Shown: positions 9,213 through 18,004 of the stretch, in pieces
How the letters are laid out: each line of letters starts with the position of its first letter
How positions within the stretch are numbered: the first letter of the stretch is position 1
From: Thermoplasmata archaeon
GTDB lineage: Archaea > Thermoplasmatota > Thermoplasmata > Lutacidiplasmatales > UBA184
Assembly (NCBI GenBank): GCA_022750055.1
Contig: JAKIWL010000001.1
Location: 434,001 to 498,000 of the forward strand
Direction: 5' to 3'
DNA: 64,000 nucleotides
Translations under genes and position numbers: made by a program
The notes under the pieces: model-generated
What the model saw: only the letters and a program-made list of their open reading frames with translations
Told to the model about the DNA's origin: nothing
The model's database searches: none

Positions 9213-9257
9213 GGGCCGAACGGGACCGGCGGCCTGATAGGTTCTTCGGCCGCGGTC

Positions 9258-10205
9258 TCACTCCCACTCGATCGTCGCGGGCGGCTTGTCGGTGACGTCG
9301 TAGAGCACGCGCGGTACGGTCCCGGAGAGCTCGCGCGTGATCCGCTCGGCGATCCTTCGGAGCAGTTCGGCCGGGGGAGCGACCGCCGTCGCGGTCATGG
9401 CGTCGATCGACTCGACGATGCGCACGCTCACGGCCTCCCCCCACACTCGGTTGTCCCCGAGGACGCCGACGGTGCGCACCGGCAGGAGCACGGCGAAGTA
9501 CTGCCACGGTCGGGCGAGGGTCCCCGCGTCGACCGCCCGGTCGACCTCCTCCTCGACGATCGCGTTCGCGCGGCGCGCGCTCCGCACCCGGGCCTCGGTG
9601 ACGGGTCCGATCACCCGGACCGCGAGTCCGGGGCCGGGGAACGGCTGCCGGTGCGCTTCGGGGATCCCGAGGTGGACGGCGAGCGCCCTCACCTCGTCCT
9701 TGTAGAGGTCTCGCAGCGGTTCGACGAGCGTGAGCGTCGAGTCCTTCGGGACCCCGCCCACGTTGTGGTGCGTCTTGATCGTGTCGCGAAGCTGGCCCCC
9801 GCTCTCGATCCAGTCCGGGGCGATCGTTCCCTGCACCAGGCGGTCGGCAGCGGTCTGTTTCGCCTCCCGCTCGAACAGGCGGATGAAGGCCGCGCCGATC
9901 CGACGGCGTTTCTCTTCGGGGTCCGTGACCCCGTCGAGGGCCGCAAAGAAGGTCTCCGCCGCGGGCACGACCTCGATATCGAGTTTCAACGCCTCCGAGA
10001 TCCGACGGACCCGGTCGGTCTCCCCTTCCCGGAGCAGGCCCGTGTCGACGAAGAGCGCCCGCGCCCGCGGACCGAGCGCCTGCTTGGCGAGGACGGCAGC
10101 GGCCGTGCTGTCGATGCCGCCGCTCGCGGCGACGAGGGCCTGACCGGGGACGGCCGCGCGGAGGCGTTCGACCGCCTCCGTCCGGAACGATTCGGGGTCC
10201 CTCAC
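9258..10205 (-). CDS. guaAb: GMP synthase, ATP-pyrophosphatase subunit (GuaAb)
   Basis: The protein has 315 residues from the GTG at 10205, which overlaps the purE stop as GTGA. An in-frame start at 10247 would lie inside purE and is less likely. The ATP-pyrophosphatase loop is ASGGIDSTAAA, followed by LFVDTGLLR and the C-terminal dimerisation domain with QPFPGPGLAVR, VLLPVRTVGV and a terminal PPATIEWE, the classic GuaA ending. It adds ammonia to XMP using ATP. As in other archaea the glutaminase subunit is a separate gene and is not in the window. It is coupled to purE, another purine step. Confidence 0.95.
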   Translation of the reverse strand: MRDPESFRTEAVERLRAAVPGQALVAASGGIDSTAAAVLAKQALGPRARALFVDTGLLREGETDRVRRISEALKLDIEVVPAAETFFAALDGVTDPEEKRRRIGAAFIRLFEREAKQTAADRLVQGTIAPDWIESGGQLRDTIKTHHNVGGVPKDSTLTLVEPLRDLYKDEVRALAVHLGIPEAHRQPFPGPGLAVRVIGPVTEARVRSARRANAIVEEEVDRAVDAGTLARPWQYFAVLLPVRTVGVLGDNRVWGEAVSVRIVESIDAMTATAVAPPAELLRRIAERITRELSGTVPRVLYDVTDKPPATIEWE

Positions 10206-10666
10206 GGCACGGGGTTGGGCCCCAAGGGGGCCGCCTCCTCGCGCCACTTCGCCCGATAGGCGACCAGACTCGGCTCGAGGCTCGGATATTTGAGCGCAAG
10301 GATCGAGACCGCGAGCAGCGCGGCGTTCTCCGATGCGTCCAGTCCGACCGCCGCGACCGGTACGCCCGGCGGCATCTGGACGACCGAGAGCAGGCTATCG
10401 AGGCCGAGGCCCCGGTGCAGCGGGACGCCGATGACCGGCTTCAGGGTCCGCGCCGCGATCGTCCCCGGGAGTGCGGCCGAGAGCCCGGCCATCGCGATGA
10501 ATACGTCGACCTCGGGATCGGCCGCGAGACGGTCGACGCGCTCCGGGGTCCGATGCGCGGAGGCCACGTGGACGTCGGCGGGAACCCCGAAGGATTCGAG
10601 CCGGGCCCGCACCTTCTCGGCGTGCTCGAGGTCCGAGCGACTCCCGACGACGATCGTGACCTTCAT
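10202..10666 (-). CDS. purE: N5-carboxyaminoimidazole ribonucleotide mutase (PurE)
   Basis: The 154-residue protein starts MKVTIVVGSRSDLEHA. SxSD plus the later SAHRTPERV are the ribonucleotide and phosphate binding motifs of class I/II PurE, and AMAGLSAALPG and GVPLHRGLGL complete the active site. The start at ATG 10666 gives the expected family length and N-terminus. It interconverts carboxyaminoimidazole ribotides in purine synthesis. The stop overlaps the guaAb start, so translation is probably coupled. No purK is seen in the window. Confidence 0.92.
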   Translation of the reverse strand: MKVTIVVGSRSDLEHAEKVRARLESFGVPADVHVASAHRTPERVDRLAADPEVDVFIAMAGLSAALPGTIAARTLKPVIGVPLHRGLGLDSLLSVVQMPPGVPVAAVGLDASENAALLAVSILALKYPSLEPSLVAYRAKWREEAAPLGPNPVP

Positions 10667-10751
10667 GCGGGCTCCGAACGCGGCGACAAAAGAAAAGCCT
10701 TGGGCAGGGGCGTGGCGAAAGAGCTTAGTCCGAGCCCACGCGAAAGGGATC

Positions 10752-11408
10752 GTGCGATTGCACCGAGAGGGCCGCTTCCGCGGTTGGCTGGGGCGCCGGT
10801 TCGGGGGAGACCTCTCGCTCGGGGAACGCATTTGGCGACGTTGCCTGCACCTCTTCGGCGCGCTCGTCCTACTGTACTACCTAGTACCCTCGGGCTTCTT
10901 TCGCGTCCTCCCGAATCCCGCGGTGCTGCTCCTCGCGCTCGCCGTGATCCTGCTCGTCGAGCTCCTGCGTTGGAAGGCCGGACTCGAACTCCCGACGATC
11001 CGGCCGTTCGAGGTGGGTCGGATCGCGAGCTTCGCCTACTTCGCCGTCGCGGTCGTGGCCGCCGTCCTGTTCTTTCCGAAACCGGTGGCCGTCGCGGTGG
11101 TCCTCGGGACGGCCCTCATCGACCCGCTCATCGGAGAGCTTCGGCTGATCCGGAGCAAGCCGACCGCCTACCCGGCCGCCCCGCTGGTCGCGTACGCGCT
11201 GATCGCCTTCCTCGCCTTGCGCTGGGTAGGGAACTGGACCGTCCTCTCGGCGGTGCTCGCCGCCGGCCTTGCGGCCCTCCTCGCCGTCGGAGTGGAGCGA
11301 GTCCGATACCGACACCTCGACGACGACCTGACCATGACCCTCGTCCCAGGGATCGCCCTGACGATCCTCCTGCTCGTCACCCCCGGCGCGGCGGTGCTCG
11401 GGGGATGA
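10752..11408 (+). CDS. Polytopic membrane protein, possibly dolichol-kinase/CTP-transferase family
   Basis: A GTG at 10752 gives a 218-residue protein with about six hydrophobic segments: LHLFGALVLLYYLVP, VLLLALAVILLVELL, SFAYFAVAVVAAVLFF, VAVVLGTALIDPLIG, PLVAYALIAFLAL and LVPGIALTILLLV. The order (a charged start, then paired helices, an Asp in the fourth, and a final DDDLTMTLVPG) recalls the polyprenol/dolichol kinase and phosphatidate cytidylyltransferase group, but the catalytic signature is not clear enough to be sure. It stands alone on the plus strand, divergent from purE and 13 nt from the 3' end of the ATPase gene. Confidence 0.5.
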   Translation: MRLHREGRFRGWLGRRFGGDLSLGERIWRRCLHLFGALVLLYYLVPSGFFRVLPNPAVLLLALAVILLVELLRWKAGLELPTIRPFEVGRIASFAYFAVAVVAAVLFFPKPVAVAVVLGTALIDPLIGELRLIRSKPTAYPAAPLVAYALIAFLALRWVGNWTVLSAVLAAGLAALLAVGVERVRYRHLDDDLTMTLVPGIALTILLLVTPGAAVLGG

Positions 11409-11421
11409 CGGTGCGCCCGGC

Positions 11422-12981
11422 CTACACGATCGGGGTCAGACGGGCGTGCGGCGCGCCCAGCTCCGGGTCGGTCGAGATCGAGTAGATCGTCGTCCTCGGT
11501 CGGATCCCGTAGATGCACGGGGCGTTGTCGATGTTGATGATCCGGAAGTACGTGTCCATCATGTTGAGGATCTCGCTCGAGACGAGGAGACCGGGCTTCA
11601 ACAGGCCGATGCCGAGGTTTCCGACGAGCTTGGTCCGGCGCACCCCGTGGAAGTACATCCGGATCGCGACCTGGTCGCCCATCAGGCTCTCGAGCGTATC
11701 GAAGCTCGTGTACTCTAGGAAGGGTCGCTGCTGGGGTCCGCGCGCGGCCTTCTCGGCGACGACCATCGCCTGCATCGCCTCGTCGCGGCCATAGTGGGCC
11801 ATCGGGACGATGTAGGTCTCTTCGGTCTCGCTCGCCGTGTAGTCGACGATCCGGACCCGTTGGTCGAACACGTTGGGCGGGGTGTGGCGGACGAGCGTGT
11901 CGCGCAGCTTCTCGTACGATTCCCCCGCGGCGAGAACCGCGATGATCCCGCGGGATTGGGACAAGAAATTCAAGAACGTCGGCGTGAAGAGCATGTAGTA
12001 GTCGTCGATCCCCACGTTCACGTCGATCTCGAACGCGTTGAAGCTGCCGCGCCGGAACCCGCCGTCGAGTAGGCGGTCGAAGTCGGGGATCCCCGTCGAG
12101 TAGTAGCGCTCCGGGTCGGCCTCGGGTCGCCAGATCGTCGGGGAGGAGGCCCCGTCGTTCACCGGGACGCCCAGGGCGGCGAACCGACCGTCAGCGAGCG
12201 TGACCGCGTAGCGGGGTCGGCCGATGTTCGTCGCACGAAGCTTCTCGATCCGCAGATGGCGGACCCGCCGTTCGTCGAGCTCTTCGCGCTGGATGGAGAG
12301 CAGCCCATCGACGAGGTACTCGATCCCGCCGGCCTCGGGTTTCTCCAGGATCATCACGACGTCGGTGTTGGACCCTTCCACCAGGTCCTTTTGCAGGGCC
12401 ATGACGAATTCTTCCATCTCGAGACCGTACTTGTGGGTCACACCCTCGAGCGAATCGATCACGAGGAGCGACTTCTCCGGGAGCGCCCGCTCGATGCGGT
12501 CGTAGATGCTCTCGATCTCGGGCATCGGGTTGCGCTTGGCGAGCGCCGTCAGGTGGGTCCGGTCGACCCGGGTGGGGGAACCCGGTTCTTCCGAGAGGCT
12601 CCGCATCATCGCCCGCGCGGCCCGGATCTTTCGCTTCTCCGCCTCGGGGAGTTCCTTGACCGAGCTCTTCGGCGTCTCGTTGACGGCGTCCAGGAACAGT
12701 TTGCCTGCGTCGAGGATGCGCGAGCGCATCTCGGTGGACTTCAGCCACGGGAACTGGCGGTACAGCGCCTCGTCGCCGACCCGGGTGGACAGGTAGAAGG
12801 AGTGGTCCGGCTTGCCGATCCGCTCGAGGAGCTCGAGGCCGAAGGTCGTCTTGCCGGTGCCGGCTCCGCCCTTGACGATGAGCGAGCGACCCCCCTTCCC
12901 CTGGAGGAAGGTGAGGACCTCGGCCGGGACCCCGGCCACGAGGGGCTTTCCGCTGCGCGATTCGGCGGTCGCCTGGGCCAT
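11422..12981 (-). CDS. GvpD/KaiC-like RecA-fold ATPase with one active and one degenerate domain
   Basis: The 519-residue protein has an N-terminal RecA-like domain with Walker A GAGTGKTT (residues 39-46) and Walker B SLLVIDSLEG (171-180). A second KaiC-like domain begins at STGIPDFDRLLDGGF (295-309). In that second domain the place of the P-loop reads EIDVNVGIDD, with no Gly-Lys-Thr, so it cannot bind ATP in the usual way. Size and P-loop position resemble GvpD, the gas-vesicle regulator, but no gas-vesicle genes are here and GvpD-like proteins occur widely in archaea without vesicles. A role as an ATP-dependent regulator or signalling hub is only inferred. It stands alone, 197 nt after alaS. 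Confidence 0.75.
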   Translation of the reverse strand: MAQATAESRSGKPLVAGVPAEVLTFLQGKGGRSLIVKGGAGTGKTTFGLELLERIGKPDHSFYLSTRVGDEALYRQFPWLKSTEMRSRILDAGKLFLDAVNETPKSSVKELPEAEKRKIRAARAMMRSLSEEPGSPTRVDRTHLTALAKRNPMPEIESIYDRIERALPEKSLLVIDSLEGVTHKYGLEMEEFVMALQKDLVEGSNTDVVMILEKPEAGGIEYLVDGLLSIQREELDERRVRHLRIEKLRATNIGRPRYAVTLADGRFAALGVPVNDGASSPTIWRPEADPERYYSTGIPDFDRLLDGGFRRGSFNAFEIDVNVGIDDYYMLFTPTFLNFLSQSRGIIAVLAAGESYEKLRDTLVRHTPPNVFDQRVRIVDYTASETEETYIVPMAHYGRDEAMQAMVVAEKAARGPQQRPFLEYTSFDTLESLMGDQVAIRMYFHGVRRTKLVGNLGIGLLKPGLLVSSEILNMMDTYFRIINIDNAPCIYGIRPRTTIYSISTDPELGAPHARLTPIV

Positions 12982-13178
12982 CAGGGTCCCCCGAGGGGTC
13001 CGGAGGACAGCATTCGGTCGAACGGCATTCGTCTAGCGCCTCTTCCGATGGGTGTTCAACCGCGTGGAAGGTAAAGCTTTCCTAGGAGAGGGCCGGGCTT
13101 GAACCGGGTCCGAGGACGCGTTCCGGGCCCCCGAGGGAGGCCGGGTCCGGGCCGGGCGGGCCCATTGGGGTCCGGCCA

Positions 13179-15752
13179 TCAGGAGGACGACCGGTCCGTC
13201 GTCTTCATCGCGAGGAGATGGGCGGCCTCCATCGCCTGATCGAGCGGAGCCCCAGGCTCCCCTACCGCGGTCGCCGCCGAAGGGTTCCCTCCTCCGCGGC
13301 CCCCGAACGCCGACCGAGCCGCCGCGACGAGCGAATCCGCGGGCGCGCTGGGGGCGCTCGAACCGACGAACAGGATGCCCCGTCCTTGCTCCTCCCCGGC
13401 CAGGATCGCCACCCGACCCGGTTCCTGGGTCAACTTCCGGGACAGTTCCATGAGCCCGGCCCGGTCTAGGTCCACGCGGGCCCGGGTGATCCGGATCCCG
13501 TTCGATTCGCGGGTCGATGCCGGGTCGAGGAGAAGGGACTCGGCCCGGGCGGCGAGGTCCCTCTTGACCTCGGAGCGGTCCTTCCTTCGACCGGACTCGA
13601 GCTCGGCCTGCAAGCGCTCGATCCCCTCGAGCAGGCGTTCCGGTGGGACCGAGAGCGACCGGGACGCCTTCTCGAGCAACTCGCCTCGGGCCTCGATCAG
13701 ATCGAGGGCGCGTTCCCCGGCGGCGTAGGTCAGTCGCACGACCCCGTCCTGGATCCGCTCGGTCCCGAGGAGGGTGACGAGCCCGACCTCGCTCGTATGG
13801 GTGCAGTGCGTTCCCCCGCACGCCTCCACGTCGAACCCCTCGACCTCGACGATCCGAAGTTCCTTGCCCGGCACCGCGCCGCCCTGGTAGAGCGTGAAGC
13901 CGAAGCGCCGCTCCGCCTCGTTCCTGGATTCGAAGTAGCTCTTGACGGGCCGGTCCTCCCGGACGATCCGGTTCACGAGCCGCTCGACCGCGCGGGTCTC
14001 TTCGCGGGTGAGCGCGCGGAAGTGCGTGATGTCGATCCTCGCCGAGTCGACGGCCTTGTGCGCTCCGGCCTGCCAGACATGGGGTCCCAGAATCGTACGC
14101 AGGGCTCCGTTGAGGAGGTGGGTCGCCGTGTGGTGCTGCATCAGCTGGGTGCGTCGGGGGGCGTCGATGCGGCCCCGGACCCGCTCGGCCGGTCCGAATG
14201 GACTCGGGCGGTCGAGGCGGTGCACGACCCACGGCCCGCGGCGCACGACCTCGACCACGGGAATCTCCCCGAGGTGGCCGGTATCGGTGACCTGCCCGCC
14301 GCCGGTCGGATAGAAGTACGTTCGGTCGAGCACGACCTCGGCGTCCTGGCTGAACACGACGTGGGCTTCGAAATCGAGGGTGTACGGGTCGAGGTAGTAG
14401 CGGACCTCCGTCGCTGGGACGTCCGCTGGGATCGCGATCGATCGAGACGGGGCCTCGGAGTAGTCGGTCGTGCGCGCCTCGGTCTCGTGGCGGCGCGCCA
14501 CCTGCGCGTAGAAGTCCTCCGGGATCGGGACCGGGGAGGCGAGCTCCGCGACCGCGACCTCCGGGGTCACTCCGAGCGAGTCGTACCAGACGAGGAGGTC
14601 GTCGACCGTGACGGCCCGCCGCTCCTCAATGCGACGGGCCTCGAACCGGCGGATCTGGTCGCGAGCGCGATCGAGCGCTTCCCCGTAGCGCTCTACCTCG
14701 GCCTGCACGACCGTCAGCAGGTCGTCGCGGTGCTCGCCGACCTCGGGGAAGTCGCGGGCGACGTCCCGACCGACCCGCTCGAGGATGCTGCCGATCTCGG
14801 GGCCGTCGGCCCGGCCGGCGAGCAACCTCAGCATCCGGCGGATCAGCAGGCGCGAGAAATACCCCTCCTTCGCGTTCGAGGGGACCACTCCGTCCGTCAG
14901 CAGGAAGTTCAGGGCCCGAGCGTGGTCGATCAGGATCGCCGTCTCGCGCGGTGGGAAGCTTTGCCTCAGCTCCTCGTAGGACCCAGCGAACGCCGCCTCG
15001 TAGGCGTTCTTGGTGCCCTGGGATAGCCAGGTCAGCCGTTCGAGCCCGTAGCCGGTATCGACGACGGTGAGCGGCATCGGTCGCAGCGCAGAGCCGTCTC
15101 GGACGTACTCCATAAAGACGAGCGTCGCGACTTCGAGCCCGGCGAGGCCGACCGAGAGGGAGGGGCCGAGGTTGCCTCCCCCCTCCCATTCCTCCTCCTT
15201 GTACGTGATCGCGCCCGATTGCGCGCCGAGCTCGGAGGTGAGGAACTCGTGGCAAAGCTCGACACATCGGTCCTTGAAGTAGACGAGATGGTCCGGCCGG
15301 TTGAAGGCGTGGTGGGCCATCATCTCGAACAGCGTGAAATGCCGGCCGCTCCGTCCGACCTCGTCGAGGTCGAGGAACCGCAGGCAGGGCTGGCTGATCG
15401 CGAGCGGGTTCGCCGGGGGCGGAAGTTCCCCGCTCGTGACCCACGGCTGGAAATCGTAGATCGACGCCTGGGTGAAGAAGACGTCGTTCCGCCATCGGGC
15501 GACGACCGGGTAGCGGCGGATCCGGGAGTGGCCGCGTCGCTCGAAGAATCCGAGGAAGCGCTCCCGCATCGCCGAGAGGCCTAGCGGGCTTGCGAACCCG
15601 GGTTTACCGATGAATCCGTACGGGGTGCAGGGGGCCTCCTGGCAGCGTTCATGCCGACCCGAGCTCCAGAAGGCATGGCCACAGGATGGGCAGGCGCGTC
15701 GGTGCATCCCGGCCTTCTCGAAGAAATCGATCCGGTATTCTGCCTCGTCCAT
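13179..15752 (-). CDS. alaS: Alanyl-tRNA synthetase, archaeal type
   Basis: From ATG 15752 the protein has 857 residues, slightly short for archaeal AlaS (about 900). It begins with the archaeal cysteine-rich extension (RACPSCGHAF, CQEAPCTPYGFIG). The class II catalytic core has RWRNDVFFTQASI and FTLFEMMAHHAF. The editing domain has QHHTATHLLNGAL and CGGTHCTHTSEVG, which supply the zinc-binding His and Cys residues, and the C-terminal DHHA1-like domain ends in a Gly/Ala-rich stretch. A longer frame upstream was refused because it lacks family residues. It charges tRNA-Ala and clears mischarged Ser or Gly. Gene order folC-nth-alaS suggests one transcript. Confidence 0.95.
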   Translation of the reverse strand: MDEAEYRIDFFEKAGMHRRACPSCGHAFWSSGRHERCQEAPCTPYGFIGKPGFASPLGLSAMRERFLGFFERRGHSRIRRYPVVARWRNDVFFTQASIYDFQPWVTSGELPPPANPLAISQPCLRFLDLDEVGRSGRHFTLFEMMAHHAFNRPDHLVYFKDRCVELCHEFLTSELGAQSGAITYKEEEWEGGGNLGPSLSVGLAGLEVATLVFMEYVRDGSALRPMPLTVVDTGYGLERLTWLSQGTKNAYEAAFAGSYEELRQSFPPRETAILIDHARALNFLLTDGVVPSNAKEGYFSRLLIRRMLRLLAGRADGPEIGSILERVGRDVARDFPEVGEHRDDLLTVVQAEVERYGEALDRARDQIRRFEARRIEERRAVTVDDLLVWYDSLGVTPEVAVAELASPVPIPEDFYAQVARRHETEARTTDYSEAPSRSIAIPADVPATEVRYYLDPYTLDFEAHVVFSQDAEVVLDRTYFYPTGGGQVTDTGHLGEIPVVEVVRRGPWVVHRLDRPSPFGPAERVRGRIDAPRRTQLMQHHTATHLLNGALRTILGPHVWQAGAHKAVDSARIDITHFRALTREETRAVERLVNRIVREDRPVKSYFESRNEAERRFGFTLYQGGAVPGKELRIVEVEGFDVEACGGTHCTHTSEVGLVTLLGTERIQDGVVRLTYAAGERALDLIEARGELLEKASRSLSVPPERLLEGIERLQAELESGRRKDRSEVKRDLAARAESLLLDPASTRESNGIRITRARVDLDRAGLMELSRKLTQEPGRVAILAGEEQGRGILFVGSSAPSAPADSLVAAARSAFGGRGGGNPSAATAVGEPGAPLDQAMEAAHLLAMKTTDRSSS

Positions 15753-15786
15753 CGATGGCCGGGCGAAGGAGGTCGAGGGAAAAGCG

Positions 15787-16539
15787 TTACCGGCCGCGTG
15801 CGGGCCGGCCCGGACCGCGTCGGCGCGCGACGGCCGGACGTCGGCGAGCCGGTGCATCGGCCGGCCTCGGCGGTCGGCGACCCTCGCGGAGCGCGATCCC
15901 CGTGGCGCAGAATTCGACGATCGGGCACTCGGGGCACTTTGGGTGGATCGGTCGGCATAGGTTCTGGCCGTGCTGGACCAGGACCGGATTGAGCGGGAGC
16001 CAGAACCGTTCGGGGACGATCCGCCGAAGGGCGACCTCCGTCTCTTCGGGCGTGTCGGTCCGCACCACGCCCAGCCGGTTCGCGATCCGGTGCACGTGGG
16101 TGTCGACTGGCATCCCGGGCAGCCCGTACCCGAACACGACGACGCAGTTGGCGGTCTTGGGGCCGACCCCCGGCAGCGTCATCAGTCGTCCGAGGTCGTT
16201 CGGCACCTCACCGGCGAACCGCTCGAGGATCGCCCGGGCGCATTTCGGCAGCACGCGCGCCTTCGTATGGTAGAATCCGGTCCCGCGGATCAGGGGTTCG
16301 AGCTCGGAAGGGCTCGCGATAGCGAGGCTCCCAGCGTCCGGATAGCGGGCGAAGAGACGGGCCGACGCGACGTCGGTCGCCTCGTCCCGGGTGCGCTGCG
16401 ATAGGATCGTGCCGATGAGGACCTGGAACGGGTCCTCCGCATGGGTACGGAGGTACGGCACCCTCCAGTCGCCCCGCCCGTAGGTCCGGCTCAGCCGGTC
16501 CATGACCTTCGGCCACGGGTACGCCTTGGGGTCGGTCAC
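15787..16539 (-). CDS. nth: Endonuclease III (DNA glycosylase/AP lyase)
   Basis: A 250-residue protein with the helix-hairpin-helix MTLPGVGPKTAN and catalytic region VDTHVHRIANRL, whose Asp is the conserved one. The usual Nth lysine position is in ILSQRTRDE, which here has Arg-Thr-Arg-Asp. In Nth the catalytic Lys lies in the HhH hairpin (VGPKTA), and it is present. The C-terminal iron-sulfur loop is CRPIHPKCPECPIVEFC, spaced C-x6-C-x2-C-x5-C. It removes oxidised pyrimidines. About 35 residues of Arg/Pro-rich tail follow the cluster. GTG start 16539 overlaps the folC stop (GTGA). Confidence 0.93.
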   Translation of the reverse strand: MTDPKAYPWPKVMDRLSRTYGRGDWRVPYLRTHAEDPFQVLIGTILSQRTRDEATDVASARLFARYPDAGSLAIASPSELEPLIRGTGFYHTKARVLPKCARAILERFAGEVPNDLGRLMTLPGVGPKTANCVVVFGYGLPGMPVDTHVHRIANRLGVVRTDTPEETEVALRRIVPERFWLPLNPVLVQHGQNLCRPIHPKCPECPIVEFCATGIALREGRRPPRPADAPARRRPAVARRRGPGRPARGR

Positions 16540-17990
16540 GCCACCCCGTCCCGGGCCCGCCGTCCCGGGGTCGCCCCAGCGGCGATCGGAGGTTCGCTCG
16601 CGGCCCGACCAGGGTCGGACAGGTCCGGTTCGTCCTCGGGTCTTCCTTCGAGTCCCTCCAGCACCTCGCCGACGAGATAGTCGCTTCCGACGACGAGCAG
16701 GATCCCCTCGGGCCCGACCGAAGCCTTCGCGAGAGCGAACCCCGAGCTGACGTCAGAGGCCTGGACGACCCGTCGGAAAGATCCGATGGCACGCCGGCGG
16801 AGCTCGTTGGGGTCCGCGCTGCGTTCCGATCGGATGGGGGTCACCACGACGGTCTGGGCGATCGGACTCAGGGCCTCGAGCAACCGGTCCGACCGCTTGT
16901 CGGAGAGGCACCCGAATAGGATGACGCTCTCGGCCGGGTCGACGAACGGGTGGATCTCGGCGAGGCTCTCGGTCACCGCCCGCGCGCTGTCGGGCGTGTG
17001 GGCCACATCGAGATAGGTCCACGGCCGCCGCCGGACGGCCTCGAGCCTCCCCCTCCAATGGACCGCCGCCAGGCCCGATCGAACCGACGCTTCCGCGAGC
17101 GTTCGCCCGAGTGCGCGCTGGTAGAGTTGGACTGCAGCGACAGCGATCGCGGCGTTCCCGGCCTGGAAGCGTCCGTGCAGGGGGATCTCGACCCCCGGAT
17201 ACGACGTGGCCGGCATGGCGATCGCGAACCGTTGGCCGGACTCCGAGATCGTCCGTTCGCCGGTCCGCACCTCCTCGTCGAGGTGCCAGACCGGCACTCC
17301 GAGAGAATCGGCGGTCCGGTCGACGACCGTTCGGGCCTCCGGGGGGAGCGCTCCGACCACCGAACGCATCCCGCGATGCAGGATCCCCGCTTTCTCGCGG
17401 GCGATGTCTGAAAGCGTCGGGCCGAGCACGTCGGTGTGCTCTAGCTCGATGGTGGTGATCACGCCCACGGGGGCGTCGAGCACGTTGGTGGCGTCGAGGC
17501 GTCCGCCGATCCCAACCTCGATGACCGCATCTTCGACGTGGCGTTGTCGGAACCAATCCAAAGCGAGAGCGGTCGTCACCTCGAAGAACGTGGCGGGTCG
17601 GTCCGAGCGTCCCTCCGCGACGAGGCGGCGGGACGCCACCTGGACCCGGGCGACCCCCTCGGTCACCGCCCGGCGGGGGATCGGACGGCCGTTGACCCGG
17701 ATCCGTTCTCGGTAGCTTACCAGGTGGGGGGAGGTGTAGAGCCCGACCGTCCGGCCGGAGGCCTGGAGGATCTGCGCGGCCATCGCCGAGACGGATCCCT
17801 TCCCCTTGCTGCCGGCGACATGGATCGCCCGGAAGGAGCGTTCAGGGTGTCCGAGTCCTTCGAGGAGGGCCCGGATCCCCTCGAGGCCCGGACGCATCCC
17901 GAACCGGCGGAGCGAATAGAGCTCGTCCAAGGCGGCGCGGTAGGATCCAGAGTCGGAGGGCGCGGAACGGGAGGGGTCGAGCGTCGTCAC
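16536..17990 (-). CDS. folC: Folylpolyglutamate synthase / dihydrofolate synthase (Mur ligase family)
   Basis: The 484-residue protein has the Mur-ligase P-loop VAGSKGKGSVSAM, then YTSPHLVSYRERIRVNG, FFEVTTALAL, EVGIGGRLDATN and TTIELEHTDVLG, all FolC signatures. The second domain starts near LDVAHTPDSARA. It adds glutamate to folates and may also make dihydrofolate. This is a bacterial-type folate enzyme; many archaea instead use other pterins and other ligases, so its presence suggests folate coenzymes in this organism, in line with glyA at the window end. The C-terminal 40 residues are low-complexity. It overlaps nth by 4 nt. Confidence 0.9.
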   Translation of the reverse strand: MTTLDPSRSAPSDSGSYRAALDELYSLRRFGMRPGLEGIRALLEGLGHPERSFRAIHVAGSKGKGSVSAMAAQILQASGRTVGLYTSPHLVSYRERIRVNGRPIPRRAVTEGVARVQVASRRLVAEGRSDRPATFFEVTTALALDWFRQRHVEDAVIEVGIGGRLDATNVLDAPVGVITTIELEHTDVLGPTLSDIAREKAGILHRGMRSVVGALPPEARTVVDRTADSLGVPVWHLDEEVRTGERTISESGQRFAIAMPATSYPGVEIPLHGRFQAGNAAIAVAAVQLYQRALGRTLAEASVRSGLAAVHWRGRLEAVRRRPWTYLDVAHTPDSARAVTESLAEIHPFVDPAESVILFGCLSDKRSDRLLEALSPIAQTVVVTPIRSERSADPNELRRRAIGSFRRVVQASDVSSGFALAKASVGPEGILLVVGSDYLVGEVLEGLEGRPEDEPDLSDPGRAASEPPIAAGATPGRRARDGVA

Positions 17991-18004
17991 AGCGAAGTTG
18001 CCGG

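Noticed and set aside
11422-12981. Gas-vesicle cluster, suggested by the GvpD-like ATPase
   Set aside because: No GvpA, GvpN or other vesicle genes are near, and such ATPases occur widely without them.
13070-13082. Palindrome GGTAAAGCTTTCC as an operator for the ATPase gene
   Set aside because: It is about 90 nt from the start codon, is short and has one mismatch; one copy alone is not evidence.
13075-13180. tRNA-like T-loop (GGTTCAAGC between C- and G-rich strands) on the minus strand between alaS and the ATPase gene
   Set aside because: The T-stem has only four pairs and no acceptor, D-arm or anticodon arm can be found, even allowing for introns.
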